Positions 54,518-63,920 of a DNA stretch of 64,000 nucleotides are shown here, piece after piece. The notes below the pieces were generated by a model. The model was not told the DNA's origin and made no database searches. It saw only the letters and a program-made list of their open reading frames with translations. The translations under genes were made by a program, and so were the position numbers. How positions within the stretch are numbered: position 1 is the first letter of the stretch; each line of letters starts with the position of its first letter. Source of the stretch: Barnesiella intestinihominis YIT 11860 (lineage in GTDB: Bacteria > Bacteroidota > Bacteroidia > Bacteroidales > Barnesiellaceae). Location: positions 1,037,453 through 1,101,452 of the forward strand of contig NZ_JH815203.1 of assembly GCF_000296465.1 (NCBI RefSeq). The letters run 5' to 3'.

Positions 54518-56545
54518 TTAATCTTCCTGTTGTAACAAATCCAATACATCGCCATCGACACTGGCGACATCTCGTAACGACGGATCCTTCTTGAACGCAC
54601 TCTCCAAATAGGACAAAGCGAGAACCACCTCGTCGACACGATTAGCCGCCACGGCCTTGATATACTCCTCTTTGGCCGAATTTCCGAGCAGCTTCGCTTT
54701 TTCCCATGCTTGTTCGTTCGACTTGATAGCCAAAAGCATAAGCACTTCGTTAAAAGGCGATTCCGCCGATATTTCCTGCATCACCTCGTTGTAACGGCCA
54801 TTCAGCGCGGCGGCATAGACTTTCGCTTTATGATAAATACCTGTATCCGGTAAATCGAATGCCAAAGAGTCGGCTTGGGCATAACGCCCGGCAGACAACC
54901 AAGCGACCACTTGGTTCAATCTTGTTTCATCGGGCAATTCCGGCATTTCGAGATAAGGTAAAAGCAGCTCTGAATCCGGCACTCCCTTATCAATAAGAAT
55001 AGCTGCCAAATCGGTAGCCGCAACCAAAAATTTGGGATAGACCTCCAATGCCCGGCGGCATATCGCCTCACGCTCGGCAATCGAATCGGCGAGATTGTAC
55101 AGCCGCCAAAATTCATTACGAGACAAAGATGCACTATCGCTACGATAGAGCGCTTCGATTTCTTCGTCTGTGAGATAACGGTATTGCGAAAATAACAGCT
55201 CATAACTTACTCGACGCAACCGAGGCAAATACCGGGAAGTTATCAAAGGGCGATAAAAAGGCAACGATACGACATTTCTCGACTGCCGGTTCGGATTATC
55301 GGGATATTTATCGATTATTTCCTGTATAGCATCGGCCTCTCGGATTTTGTTATCCGCCCGAAGCAAATCGACCACCCGGTCCCAAGTCTCGACCGATGCT
55401 GTCGTATGCATATCTATTTGCCTCCGGGTAGACTCGTTCAACTCTTTAACGATGAGCGACATTGCCGATGCCATACGTTTCTGCGCCAACTGTTTGTTTC
55501 TCTCATAGTTCCCCTCCGGCGATGCCGTTCCTGCAATAGAAAAACTTTTTAACCGAGCATTCGGATCGTTCTCTACCTGATGCAATCGGGAAATAAGCCG
55601 ATTCAATTCCTCTCGGTTATCCCCATCGGTGAGATTCAAATCGCTCTTGTTCACTCTGAATGTAAGATTCACATCGCCCTTCGTATCCCGCAGTTGCATC
55701 TCTGGCTGCGGGAAAAAATTTTCGTTCTTTACCGCACTACCGGGAATCTCGTATTCGAGGAAACGCAACGGGTTCACAACACCCCGGGCAATAACAAACG
55801 TATCGCGATAGAGCACCCGATTGTAATTTTCCATCGAGACCATCATATCGCAACGGAAATCGTCATTTACATTTTCTACATAGGTCGAGTCACTATACCC
55901 GACCAAATCGTCCTTGCGGGAAGAAGAACTTTTCACTTGAACATATCGCGACAAAGGGTCTTGACCCGAATCATAATCGTACATACGTTCCTGAGTAATG
56001 GCATACTCTTTCCCATCGAAAACCAAAGGTTCGAGAAAAATCATCTGTTCCCGAGTGACATTGTAAACACCCGGTTGTATAATCATACGGGCATTCGTAG
56101 AAAAAAGCTCTTTGGGAATTTTCACACGAGTGCGGATATGAAAATAATTTCCTTTCACTTCAATATCGGTGGGTTCGGGAACCACATTGTCGGTAATTCT
56201 CTTGGCAGAAACAACTACTTCTTCGAGAGCCACTGCCGAATGACGAAGCACGACATCGACCGTCAATTCCCCACGGACGGCAGCTTTACATTCTTCATAT
56301 CCCAACGATGTAAACAATAACTCTCCTTCCGAATCGATTTTCACCAAATATTTTCCATCTTCATTCGTCGAGCCGATAAGTTTATTGGTTCCGGCATTAT
56401 AGATACTCACCCGAAATAGCGGTTCCCCCTCGATATTGGTCACCGTTCCCCGTACATTTATATCACGCGCAGACAAAGGCAAAGCGCAAACGACACTCAA
56501 AATAAGCCCTATGAACAAGGAACAAAATTTATTGAGATTCAACAT
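54518..56545 (-). CDS. CarboxypepD-reg / OmpA-like / TPR envelope protein
   Basis: The 675-residue protein has a signal peptide (about 1-26, LSVVCALPLSA). A CarboxypepD_reg domain follows (NVRGTVTNIEGEPLFRVSIY to VVLRHSAVALEEVVVSA). The middle beta region, about 120-290, contains REQMIFLEPLVFDGKEYA, as in DUF3868-type proteins near fimbrial genes. An OmpA-like block follows (KSFSIAGTASPEGNYERNKQ), and the C-terminal 230 residues are helical TPR-like (AEREAICRRALEVYPKFLVA). The OmpA block suggests peptidoglycan contact. It is the middle gene between the DUF3575 and hexa-barrel genes and may anchor the barrel protein; this is inference. Confidence 0.78.
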   Translation of the reverse strand: MLNLNKFCSLFIGLILSVVCALPLSARDINVRGTVTNIEGEPLFRVSIYNAGTNKLIGSTNEDGKYLVKIDSEGELLFTSLGYEECKAAVRGELTVDVVLRHSAVALEEVVVSAKRITDNVVPEPTDIEVKGNYFHIRTRVKIPKELFSTNARMIIQPGVYNVTREQMIFLEPLVFDGKEYAITQERMYDYDSGQDPLSRYVQVKSSSSRKDDLVGYSDSTYVENVNDDFRCDMMVSMENYNRVLYRDTFVIARGVVNPLRFLEYEIPGSAVKNENFFPQPEMQLRDTKGDVNLTFRVNKSDLNLTDGDNREELNRLISRLHQVENDPNARLKSFSIAGTASPEGNYERNKQLAQKRMASAMSLIVKELNESTRRQIDMHTTASVETWDRVVDLLRADNKIREADAIQEIIDKYPDNPNRQSRNVVSLPFYRPLITSRYLPRLRRVSYELLFSQYRYLTDEEIEALYRSDSASLSRNEFWRLYNLADSIAEREAICRRALEVYPKFLVAATDLAAILIDKGVPDSELLLPYLEMPELPDETRLNQVVAWLSAGRYAQADSLAFDLPDTGIYHKAKVYAAALNGRYNEVMQEISAESPFNEVLMLLAIKSNEQAWEKAKLLGNSAKEEYIKAVAANRVDEVVLALSYLESAFKKDPSLRDVASVDGDVLDLLQQED

Positions 56546-56564
56546 AACAATCTATCAATTAAAA

Positions 56565-57113
56565 TCACTTAAATATATAAGAGAAAGATAGTCCCAGCCG
56601 AATAGGGACAGGCGACCATTTGGAAAGATTGGGTGTTGCCGGTTTTTCCTCTCCTTCCCGATAATCGAAAGCCCGTAACTTCGCCATACCGATACCCAAC
56701 GTAGCTTCCATATTCCAATGACGACTAAGGACAAAAGCGTAGCCATAAGTAAGACCGGCGGCCCAAATATCGCCCTCATAAAGATGTTCTTTAAATTTCA
56801 CATTATAAAGTCCACCCAACAAACTTATTCCCATGAAATGCCGAGCCATAGGCCTATTAAACCAATACCGCAACTCCGGCTGAAAACGGAAATGCGTGGC
56901 TTTCATATCGGCAATCGTAAACGAAAACGGATTAGCCGCAGCACTTATATCGAGAGTCAATCTTTGATTCAACCTCATTTCTACCGCCAAATTAGGCGAT
57001 AATGTAGCCCAATCGATGAGATTACTTTTAAGAGCGACACGTTGTGCATTGACCATTTGAATATTCAGGATCACTCCCAAAATAATAAAGCATTTATTAA
57101 AAACCTTTTTCAT
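56565..57113 (-). CDS. DUF3575 small outer-membrane barrel protein
   Basis: The 182-residue protein has a signal peptide (MKKVFNKCFIILGVILNIQM, cleavage near VNAQ) and the DUF3575 pattern: ALKSNLIDWATLSPNLAVEM, FRFQPELRYWFNRPMARHFM, GISLLGGLYNV and LSRHWNMEATLGIGM. The final LGLSFSYIFK has the alternation of a last barrel strand. DUF3575 genes in Bacteroides often lie near fimbrillin and DUF3868 genes. It begins the operon continued by the OmpA/TPR and hexa-barrel genes. It looks like one unit of the barrel that is repeated six times downstream. Confidence 0.83.
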   Translation of the reverse strand: MKKVFNKCFIILGVILNIQMVNAQRVALKSNLIDWATLSPNLAVEMRLNQRLTLDISAAANPFSFTIADMKATHFRFQPELRYWFNRPMARHFMGISLLGGLYNVKFKEHLYEGDIWAAGLTYGYAFVLSRHWNMEATLGIGMAKLRAFDYREGEEKPATPNLSKWSPVPIRLGLSFSYIFK

Positions 57114-57280
57114 ACTTATTAACTAACCGGAAGCCGATCCCCCTTTTCAAAAAGCTTCACTCGAAGTTTTAAAACCGTTTCTTACCCAAGTATTAAATAA
57201 CTCTCAAAAAACGGAACAAAAATATATAATTCATTCATATATGCAAAATAAGCTTATATTTTTATCCCTCATTTATATGA

Positions 57281-57314
57281 AAAAAGGCTATTATTCACAT
57301 GAATAACAGCCTTT
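57281..57314 (-). terminator. terminator of the YugP-type protease gene
   Basis: On the - strand AAAGGCTGTTATTC pairs with GAATAATAGCCTTTTT; stem about 13 bp with one mismatch and a T-run. Confidence 0.8.
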
Positions 57315-57344
57315 ATTTTTTAATATTATAGAAACAATACTCTC

Positions 57345-58025
57345 TTAACTGTCCCGTCGCCCTCCTGCAAAAATAATAATGTAGTACACCAATGTCGCTA
57401 ACGACCCCAACGCTGCCACTACATAAGTATATGCAGCCCATTTCAATGCGTCTTTGGCCTTGTCGTGAGTACTCGCATCGGTCACCCCGGCTCCGTTCAA
57501 CCAAGCCAACGCCCTTTGACTGGCATTAATTTCCACCGGCAGAGTAATAAAACTAAACAAAGTCGTCGCAGCAAATAAAATTATACCCAATAGCATAATA
57601 GCCGGATAAGCCTGTATCGTGAGAATCCCTATCAATAAAATCCATTGTACCCAATTTGAAGCGAAGCTCACGAACGGCACAAGAGCCGAGCGCAAATTCA
57701 GGAAAGAATAAGAACGGGCATGTTGTACAGCATGTCCACATTCATGCGCAGCCACGGCAGCCGCTGCGACACTGTTGCCGTAGTAAACATCACGGCTGAG
57801 GTTTACCGTATGTGTGGCCGGATTATAATGATCGGTCAAATGCCCATCGACCTGCGTTACAGAAACATCGTTTATTCCATTCTCCTGCAACATACGCATG
57901 GCAATATCCCGTCCTGTAAGGCCATAAGGAATGGGAATTTTAGAATAACGTTCGAATTTACTTTGCAATGTACGTTGTACCGCAAAGCTAACTAATGCAA
58001 TGACTATAAATAATACGTAAACCAT
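57345..58025 (-). CDS. YugP/COG2738-type membrane zinc metallopeptidase
   Basis: The 226-residue membrane protein has an N-terminal helix (VYVLFIVIALVSFAVQ), the segment TGRDIAMRMLQENGIN, DHYNPATHTVNLSRDVYYGN and the zinc motif AAHECGHAVQHA in which the HExxH-like HECGH carries the catalytic glutamate. Three further helices follow (near 115-160 and 185-220). The family is widespread in bacteria; the substrate is unknown and membrane-protein quality control is a guess. It is a single gene divergent from the activase operon. Confidence 0.9.
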   Translation of the reverse strand: MVYVLFIVIALVSFAVQRTLQSKFERYSKIPIPYGLTGRDIAMRMLQENGINDVSVTQVDGHLTDHYNPATHTVNLSRDVYYGNSVAAAAVAAHECGHAVQHARSYSFLNLRSALVPFVSFASNWVQWILLIGILTIQAYPAIMLLGIILFAATTLFSFITLPVEINASQRALAWLNGAGVTDASTHDKAKDALKWAAYTYVVAALGSLATLVYYIIIFAGGRRDS

Positions 58026-58225
58026 AATCTTCTTTTTTTAATATCAAATTCACAGATTGCGCAAATATATAGGAAATAAGGGAATAGATGTGTTAATGCA
58101 AAAGTTATTATAACAAAAGAGTGTTAAACAAGGAATATCAGAACAAAAACTCCGAGATAAAGAAAAGACTCGAATCCGGAAAACATAAAAAAGTTTAATA
58201 AATTATCTCTTTCAAAATTTATTTA

Positions 58226-58254
58226 TACATTTGCGTCTGACAATACAGTCAGAC
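58226..58254 (+). promoter_or_regulatory. promoter with palindromic TetR-operator candidate
   Basis: TACATTTG (58226-58233) is a -7 box. One base further is GTCTGAC-AATACA-GTCAGAC (58235-58254), a perfect 7-bp inverted repeat with 6-bp spacer over the expected transcription start. The TetR-family gene in the same operon is the obvious candidate ligand. Confidence 0.65.
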
Positions 58255-58296
58255 ATATAAGACAAACTATATAGTTAAACTTAATTTATCATTCAC

Positions 58297-61200
58297 ATGC
58301 AAGGGGAAAAACAGTACAAAACAGGACTCGATGTAGGCTCTACAACAGCCAAAATAGTCATTATCGATGAATCCGGGCAAACCGTTTTCTCTCGTTATGA
58401 AAGACATAACGCCCAAGTGAACGATCTTCTTTCCGCCTATTTTCGGGAAGCCCGTCAAGAACTGGGCAACATCGAAACCTCTATCGCAGTTACCGGCTCG
58501 GTAGGCATGGGAACAGCAGAACAGCTACGAACCGAATTTATACAAGAGGTCGTAGCCGCCACCCGGTACGCCCAGCAACTATATCCATCTGCTTCGGCTT
58601 TGATCGACATCGGCGGAGAAGATGCCAAAGTCGTTCTCTTTCAAGGGAACCATATCGACCTTCGCATGAACGGGAATTGTGCCGGTGGTACAGGTGCGTT
58701 TATCGACCAAATGGCCGTACTGTTGGGAGTAGACATCGAAGAACTGAGCCGATTGGCTTTGCAAGCAGAGCATATACACCCGATAGCTGCCCGCTGCGGA
58801 GTCTTCTCCAAAACCGACATTCAAAATCTAGTCAGCAGGAACGTCCCGTTGGGCGACATCGCCGCCTCCATTTTCCATGCCGTTGCAGTACAAACCATCG
58901 TAACATTATCGCGAGGCTGGACATTCCACCCGCCTATTCTGTTATGCGGTGGTCCCTTGACCTTCATTCCGGCCTTACGAAAAGCATTCGCCGATTATCT
59001 GCATTTGCAAGAGAGCGACTTTATTCTTCCTGCCAGCGGGAACCTTCTTCCCGCATTAGGCTGTGCCCTATGTGCCACGGAAGAAAAAGCAGTTTCTTTA
59101 TCGACATTGGAAAATCTCATATCCCGAAGCACCAATATCACAACAAAAAACAGCCTACCTCCGCTATTCGATTCCGAAACGGATTATGACAACTGGAAGA
59201 AAGAAAAAGCACATTATAACTGGCCCTCTGCCCCTCTTGTTCAAGGGATACAAGAAGCCGTACTGGGAATCGACTCAGGATCGACTACCACAAAAATAGT
59301 CGTGACAACCCCCGACGGCGCTATCCTTTTCTCGCACTACGCCCCCAATTTGGGGAATCCGATAGAAGCCGTTCGAAAAGGATTGACCGAATTAAAAACG
59401 CAATGCGATAAAAACGGGACGGTATTAAACATAACAGGCTCCTGTTCGACCGGATATGGAGAAGAATTGATAAAAGCGGCTTTCGGCCTCGACGGAAGCA
59501 TGATAGAAACTATGGCCCATTACCGGGCCGCCCGACAAATGGCTCCCGATGTCTCTTTCATTCTCGACATCGGCGGACAAGACATGAAGGCTATTTTCGT
59601 CAAACAAGGAGCTATCACTCGCATGGAACTGAACGAAGCCTGCTCGTCGGGATGCGGTTCATTCATCGAAACCTTCGCCCGCACATTGAAATACAACGTG
59701 TCCGATTTTGCCCGTTCCGCCTGTATGGCTTTGCACCCTTGCGACTTGGGCACACGCTGCACCGTCTTTATGAATTCAAAAATTAAACAGGTTTTGCGGG
59801 AAGGAGCGACAGTAGCAGATATAGCCGCAGGGTTGTCCTATTCGGTCGTAAAAAACTGTTTGTACAAAGTCTTGAAGTTAAAGGACGGCAAAGAGTTAGG
59901 AGGAACGATTGTCGTTCAAGGAGGAACGATGCATAACGATGCGATCGTCCGTGCATTCGAATTGGAAACCGGTAAAAAAGTCGTACGAAGTAATTTACCC
60001 GAATTGATGGGAGCATACGGTTGCGCTCTACTGGCCGCTTCTCAAAAATCGAATTCGCGCACGATAAACCAACAGCTCGAAACTACCGGATATACCAGCC
60101 GACAAATTCAATGCAACGGCTGTGAAAACAAATGTTTCGTATGCCGCTATACCTTCCCCAACGGTAATACGTTCTTCTCGGGAAACAAATGCGAACGAAT
60201 TTTCACCAATCGGGGGGAAAGCGAAAAACCCGGACAGAACATATATACCGACAAATATGCTTTGTTGTTCGACCGGGAAACTTCGGAAACAGGCAACAGA
60301 ACCATAGGTATACCCCGTGTCCTTAACATGTACGAGAACTATCCCTTTTGGCATGCTCTCTTTACTCGCTGCGGTATTCGGGTCGTACTGTCCGATATTT
60401 CAACTTTCGTCAGTTATGAGAAAGCTCTCAACTCGGTCATGTCGGACAACATCTGTTTCCCGGCCAAATTAGTGCACAGCCACATTCAAAACCTGATTCA
60501 CAAGAAGGTGGAACGCATCTTCCTGCCATACGTTGTCTACGAGCACGAAAGCGACAAGAAAATGAACAACAGCTACAACTGCCCCATCGTCACCGGGTAC
60601 TCCGATGTCATACGCAGTTCCATGTCGCCGGACATTCCGGTAGACTCTCCGGCCATCACTTTTGCCGACACCGGCTTACTCACCAAACAATGCACGAATT
60701 ACCTAAGTTCTTGGGGCATATCGAAAAGAGATGCCGAGCAGGCTGTGAAATATGCGTTGAACGCCCAAAAACAATATTCGTCAGACATACGCCAAAAAGC
60801 CGAAAACATTGTCAGGGAAAGCCGCAGAAAAGAAGAACCGGTTATCTTGCTTGCCGGACGCCCTTATCACACCGACCCGCTCATACAGCATAAACTTTCC
60901 GAAATGATAGCCAATCTGGGAGTAAACGTCATCTCGGACGACATAGTTAGAGACAACTCCGAGATAGAGACCCAAGACATTTATCTCATCAAACAATGGG
61001 CCTATATGAACCGAATCCTGAAAGCCGCAGAATGGACAGCCCGGCAAGGGAACGATATTCAATTCGTACAAATGACCTCTTTCGGCTGCGGACCCGACGC
61101 CTTTCTTCTCGACGAAGTAAGAGATATTCTACATCGTAACGGGAAACCCTTCACGCTTCTAAAAATAGACGATGTAAATAACATAGGTTCTCTGAAACTA

Positions 61201-62493
61201 AGAGTGCGTTCTTTGGTCGAAAGCCTGAAACAAACGCCGCTACGCGGAACGACAGAGAAATTCCGTACAACAGAAGTCTTTCGCAAAAAAGATCGAAACC
61301 GAAAAATCATAGCCCCTTTTATGTCGGAATACATCACACCTCTGTTAAAGCCGATTTTCAAATTGTCGGGGTACGACATAGAGGTATTGCCACCGAGCGA
61401 TGCCTCCTCGGCCGAAACCGGTTTGAAGTACGCCAACAACGAGGTTTGCTATCCGGCCACACTCATTGTGGGCGATATTATCAACGCTTTGGAATCGGGG
61501 AAATACGATCTCGACAACACGGCCGTAGCCATTACTCAAACCGGAGGACAATGCCGTGCGACCAATTACTTGGCTCTTATTAAACGAGCCATGCTCGATG
61601 CCGGATTCGGAAATGTTCCCGTAGTCACGTTGGGATTAGGGCGAAAAGTTTCCAACGAACAAGAAGGCTTCGAACTGAAATGGCAAAAGATATTGCCCGT
61701 CGCACTCAATGCCCTGCTCTACACCGATACGCTTTCTAAATTTTATCATGCCTCGGTAGTCCGGGAAAAAGAACGGGGAGCCGCGGCCCGATTGAGAGAC
61801 AAATATTTAAACCTCGCCGAGCGTCCCATTCTCGAAAACGAGCCTCACAAGTTAGTGGAATATATCCACCTTGCAGCCCGAGAATTCAACGATATCTGTA
61901 TGGACAAAACCTGTCCCAAAATCGGTGTAGTGGGAGAAATATTCCTAAAATTCAATTCCTATGCTCATCAACACGTCGTACGCTTCTTGTGCGAACAAGG
62001 TATAGAGGTGGCCCCTCCCATTTTATTGCCGTTCTTTATGCAAGGATTCGTGAACCGCGAGAACAAGGAAAAACTACTCTTAGAAAAGAAACGTATACCT
62101 CATTTCCTATCCGACTTATTCTACCGATACATCGACAAACGGATAGCCCTGTTTAACAGAACGGCATCCACATTCCGGTATTTCACCCCCTTTACCGACA
62201 TCTATGAAGAAGCGGAAGAGACGAAAAATATTGTCTCGGGTGCAGCTCAATTCGGCGAAGGCTGGCTACTACCGGCCGAAATCATAGCGTTCACCAAACA
62301 GGGTATAAACAACGTCATATCGTTACAACCGTTCGGCTGCATCGCCAACCACATCGTATCGAAAGGGATAGAAAAGAAGCTGCGTATGCTGTATCCTGAA
62401 TTAAATTTATTATCTTTGGATTTTGACAGTGGGGTGAGCAGCGTAAACGTAACGAACCGATTATTACTTTTCACACACAATTTAAGTGCCTAA
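58297..62493 (+). CDS. large acyl-CoA dehydratase activase-related protein
   Basis: The 1398-residue cytoplasmic protein has two BadF/BadG ATPase domains. The first has GLDVGSTTAKIVIIDESG near 6 and NGNCAGGTGAFIDQMAVLLG. The second has GIDSGSTTTKIVVTTPDG near 325 and NEACSSGCGSFIETFARTL. The cysteines in these loops hold a [4Fe-4S] cluster in HgdC-type activators. After that come DUF2229 with CNGCENKCFVCRYTFPNG near 608 and an HgdB-like part (GIPRVLNMYENYPFWHALF, VILLAGRPYHTDP, GGQCRATNYLALIKRA). It resembles ATP-driven reductases of 2-hydroxyacyl-CoA dehydratases fused with a dehydratase-like part. No separate dehydratase genes are nearby. Substrate unknown; link to fatty-acid or envelope metabolism is inference. 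Confidence 0.88.
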   Translation: MQGEKQYKTGLDVGSTTAKIVIIDESGQTVFSRYERHNAQVNDLLSAYFREARQELGNIETSIAVTGSVGMGTAEQLRTEFIQEVVAATRYAQQLYPSASALIDIGGEDAKVVLFQGNHIDLRMNGNCAGGTGAFIDQMAVLLGVDIEELSRLALQAEHIHPIAARCGVFSKTDIQNLVSRNVPLGDIAASIFHAVAVQTIVTLSRGWTFHPPILLCGGPLTFIPALRKAFADYLHLQESDFILPASGNLLPALGCALCATEEKAVSLSTLENLISRSTNITTKNSLPPLFDSETDYDNWKKEKAHYNWPSAPLVQGIQEAVLGIDSGSTTTKIVVTTPDGAILFSHYAPNLGNPIEAVRKGLTELKTQCDKNGTVLNITGSCSTGYGEELIKAAFGLDGSMIETMAHYRAARQMAPDVSFILDIGGQDMKAIFVKQGAITRMELNEACSSGCGSFIETFARTLKYNVSDFARSACMALHPCDLGTRCTVFMNSKIKQVLREGATVADIAAGLSYSVVKNCLYKVLKLKDGKELGGTIVVQGGTMHNDAIVRAFELETGKKVVRSNLPELMGAYGCALLAASQKSNSRTINQQLETTGYTSRQIQCNGCENKCFVCRYTFPNGNTFFSGNKCERIFTNRGESEKPGQNIYTDKYALLFDRETSETGNRTIGIPRVLNMYENYPFWHALFTRCGIRVVLSDISTFVSYEKALNSVMSDNICFPAKLVHSHIQNLIHKKVERIFLPYVVYEHESDKKMNNSYNCPIVTGYSDVIRSSMSPDIPVDSPAITFADTGLLTKQCTNYLSSWGISKRDAEQAVKYALNAQKQYSSDIRQKAENIVRESRRKEEPVILLAGRPYHTDPLIQHKLSEMIANLGVNVISDDIVRDNSEIETQDIYLIKQWAYMNRILKAAEWTARQGNDIQFVQMTSFGCGPDAFLLDEVRDILHRNGKPFTLLKIDDVNNIGSLKLRVRSLVESLKQTPLRGTTEKFRTTEVFRKKDRNRKIIAPFMSEYITPLLKPIFKLSGYDIEVLPPSDASSAETGLKYANNEVCYPATLIVGDIINALESGKYDLDNTAVAITQTGGQCRATNYLALIKRAMLDAGFGNVPVVTLGLGRKVSNEQEGFELKWQKILPVALNALLYTDTLSKFYHASVVREKERGAAARLRDKYLNLAERPILENEPHKLVEYIHLAAREFNDICMDKTCPKIGVVGEIFLKFNSYAHQHVVRFLCEQGIEVAPPILLPFFMQGFVNRENKEKLLLEKKRIPHFLSDLFYRYIDKRIALFNRTASTFRYFTPFTDIYEEAEETKNIVSGAAQFGEGWLLPAEIIAFTKQGINNVISLQPFGCIANHIVSKGIEKKLRMLYPELNLLSLDFDSGVSSVNVTNRLLLFTHNLSA

Positions 62494-62505
62494 AAACAAA
62501 CGACT

Positions 62506-63150
62506 ATGAATTCAACTTCAACCATCGCTCACCAGAAGACAGAGCAAACCGAAAATATAGAATCGCGTATTATCGAGGCGGCAAAGCAAGAATTTATAAA
62601 AAAAGGATTCGAGCAAACATCGATGAGCGATATTGCAGCGGTCGTAGGGATCAACCGTCCCACCCTACATTATTATTTCAGGACAAAAGATAAAATGTTT
62701 CAAGCAGTTTTCGCCTCGATCGTTGCAAAATTTTTACCTCATATCGATACTATTTTTTCGACTCAGCAATCGTTCTCTGAAAAATTAGAAGATGTTATCG
62801 ACGTCTATGTATCCATTTTCTCGACAAATCCTTTGCTCCCCAAATTCATCATAGGCGAAATTCAACGCGACGCCAACCATTTAATAGAAACTTTTTATAG
62901 TTTAAACCTCGATCAATATTTGAAACACATCGGAGAATTTCTTGAAAAAGAAATGGAAAGCGGAAACTTTAAGAAAGTACCCCTCCCCTTTATATTCATG
63001 ACACTTTACAGCCAACTGGCTTTCCCTTTCCTCAGTAAGAACCTTACCATGAAACTCTTTTTCAATGAAGACAAAGATACATTCAATGCCTTTCTACAAG
63101 AATGGAAACAACACATTATCTCGCAAATCACCTATCTTTTGAAACCGTAA
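62506..63150 (+). CDS. TetR/AcrR-family regulator
   Basis: The 214-residue regulator has a TetR helix-turn-helix (SRIIEAAKQEFIKKGFEQTS, MSDIAAVVGINRPTLHYYFR) and a variable C-terminal ligand domain. It starts 12 bp after the activase stop and should be on the same transcript. A 20-bp palindrome at 58235-58254 in the promoter of the pair suggests autoregulation together with the activase. Ligand unknown; an acyl-CoA would fit the partner but is inference. Confidence 0.92.
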   Translation: MNSTSTIAHQKTEQTENIESRIIEAAKQEFIKKGFEQTSMSDIAAVVGINRPTLHYYFRTKDKMFQAVFASIVAKFLPHIDTIFSTQQSFSEKLEDVIDVYVSIFSTNPLLPKFIIGEIQRDANHLIETFYSLNLDQYLKHIGEFLEKEMESGNFKKVPLPFIFMTLYSQLAFPFLSKNLTMKLFFNEDKDTFNAFLQEWKQHIISQITYLLKP

Positions 63151-63161
63151 AAGACAAAACG

Positions 63162-63196
63162 AAAGGGGGTGTCATAATGAATGATGCACCCTCTTT
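63162..63196 (+). terminator. terminator after the TetR gene
   Basis: A hairpin with arms AAAGGGGGTGTCAT and ATGATGCACCCTCTTT (one G-T pair, one bulge), 11 bp after the TetR stop, T-rich on the right. Confidence 0.6.
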
Positions 63197-63206
63197 GTAC
63201 ATAAAA

Positions 63207-63237
63207 AAAGAAGGGGCGCATTGTGGCGTCCCTTCTT
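63207..63237 (-). terminator. terminator of the ferritin gene
   Basis: Arms AAAGAAGGGGCGCA and TGGCGTCCCTTCTTT with a short loop; on the - strand it ends in a T-run before the convergent TetR terminator. Confidence 0.72.
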
Positions 63238-63257
63238 TCGTATAATACAAAACCAAG

Positions 63258-63782
63258 CTATTCGGCCGATGTAGCCAACGGGGCAGGAGTCGTATAAACA
63301 CGAGCTTTCAACTCTTTGTCGAGCATATACAACCCGAAACCGTTATCTTTAATCATTTTCAGGCTATCAATTAATTCCTGAGCATTAGCCTCTTCTTCAA
63401 TTTGCTCGTCGACAAACCATTTCAGCATATTGGCAGTACCGAAATCTTTTTCCTCATCGGCAAGTACACAAAGGTCATGAATCAGGGCGGTTACTTTTCT
63501 CTCATGAGCCAACGTATCTTCAAAAGCTTCGAGAGGCGATTTCCATTCGGTCTTCACACCGGCAATAGGAGCCAACGTTACTTTACCACCACACGAGAGC
63601 ACATATTTCATAAATATAGTAGCATGAGCTTGTTCCTCTTGGAACTGTATAGAAAACCAATTAGCAAAACCCTGATTCCCAGCCGCTGCAAAATGGTTGG
63701 ACATCGAAAGATATAAATAAGCCGACCAAAACTCGGCATTCACTTGGGCATTAAGAGCCTCTTCCATTTTCTTGCTAAGCAT
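63258..63782 (-). CDS. ftnA: ferritin (FtnA-type)
   Basis: The 174-residue non-haem ferritin has the four-helix signature AQVNAEFWSAYLYLSMSNHF, the ferroxidase centre residues in FQEEQAHATIFMKYV, and AHERKVTALIHDL and VDEQIEEEANAQEL further on. It stores iron in a 24-subunit shell in the cytoplasm and protects anaerobes during oxygen exposure. It is a single gene with its own promoter candidate and a terminator. Bacterioferritin is excluded because no haem-ligand methionine region is seen. Confidence 0.95.
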   Translation of the reverse strand: MLSKKMEEALNAQVNAEFWSAYLYLSMSNHFAAAGNQGFANWFSIQFQEEQAHATIFMKYVLSCGGKVTLAPIAGVKTEWKSPLEAFEDTLAHERKVTALIHDLCVLADEEKDFGTANMLKWFVDEQIEEEANAQELIDSLKMIKDNGFGLYMLDKELKARVYTTPAPLATSAE

Positions 63783-63810
63783 AATTCTATTGTTTTTATT
63801 TATTGTTTTA

Positions 63811-63838
63811 CAAAAATATAATATAAAATTAGAACAAA
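63811..63838 (-). promoter_or_regulatory. candidate ferritin promoter
   Basis: On the - strand TATTTTTG (63811-63818) with TTTG (63835-63838) upstream, spacing 16 bp, shorter than the usual 19 to 21. It lies 29 bp before the start codon. Confidence 0.4.
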
Positions 63839-63888
63839 TCTAATTTTAATATTTTTTTATATAACCGGGCTCTTATTTCTATAAAAAC

Positions 63889-63920
63889 ACGCCCCCGTCG
63901 AATCACTTCGCCGGAGGCGT
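63889..63920 (-). terminator. candidate terminator of a gene beyond the right edge
   Basis: Arms ACGCCCCCG and CGGAGGCGT (one mismatch), followed on the - strand by GTGTTTTTAT. It would end a transcript entering from the right. Confidence 0.5.
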
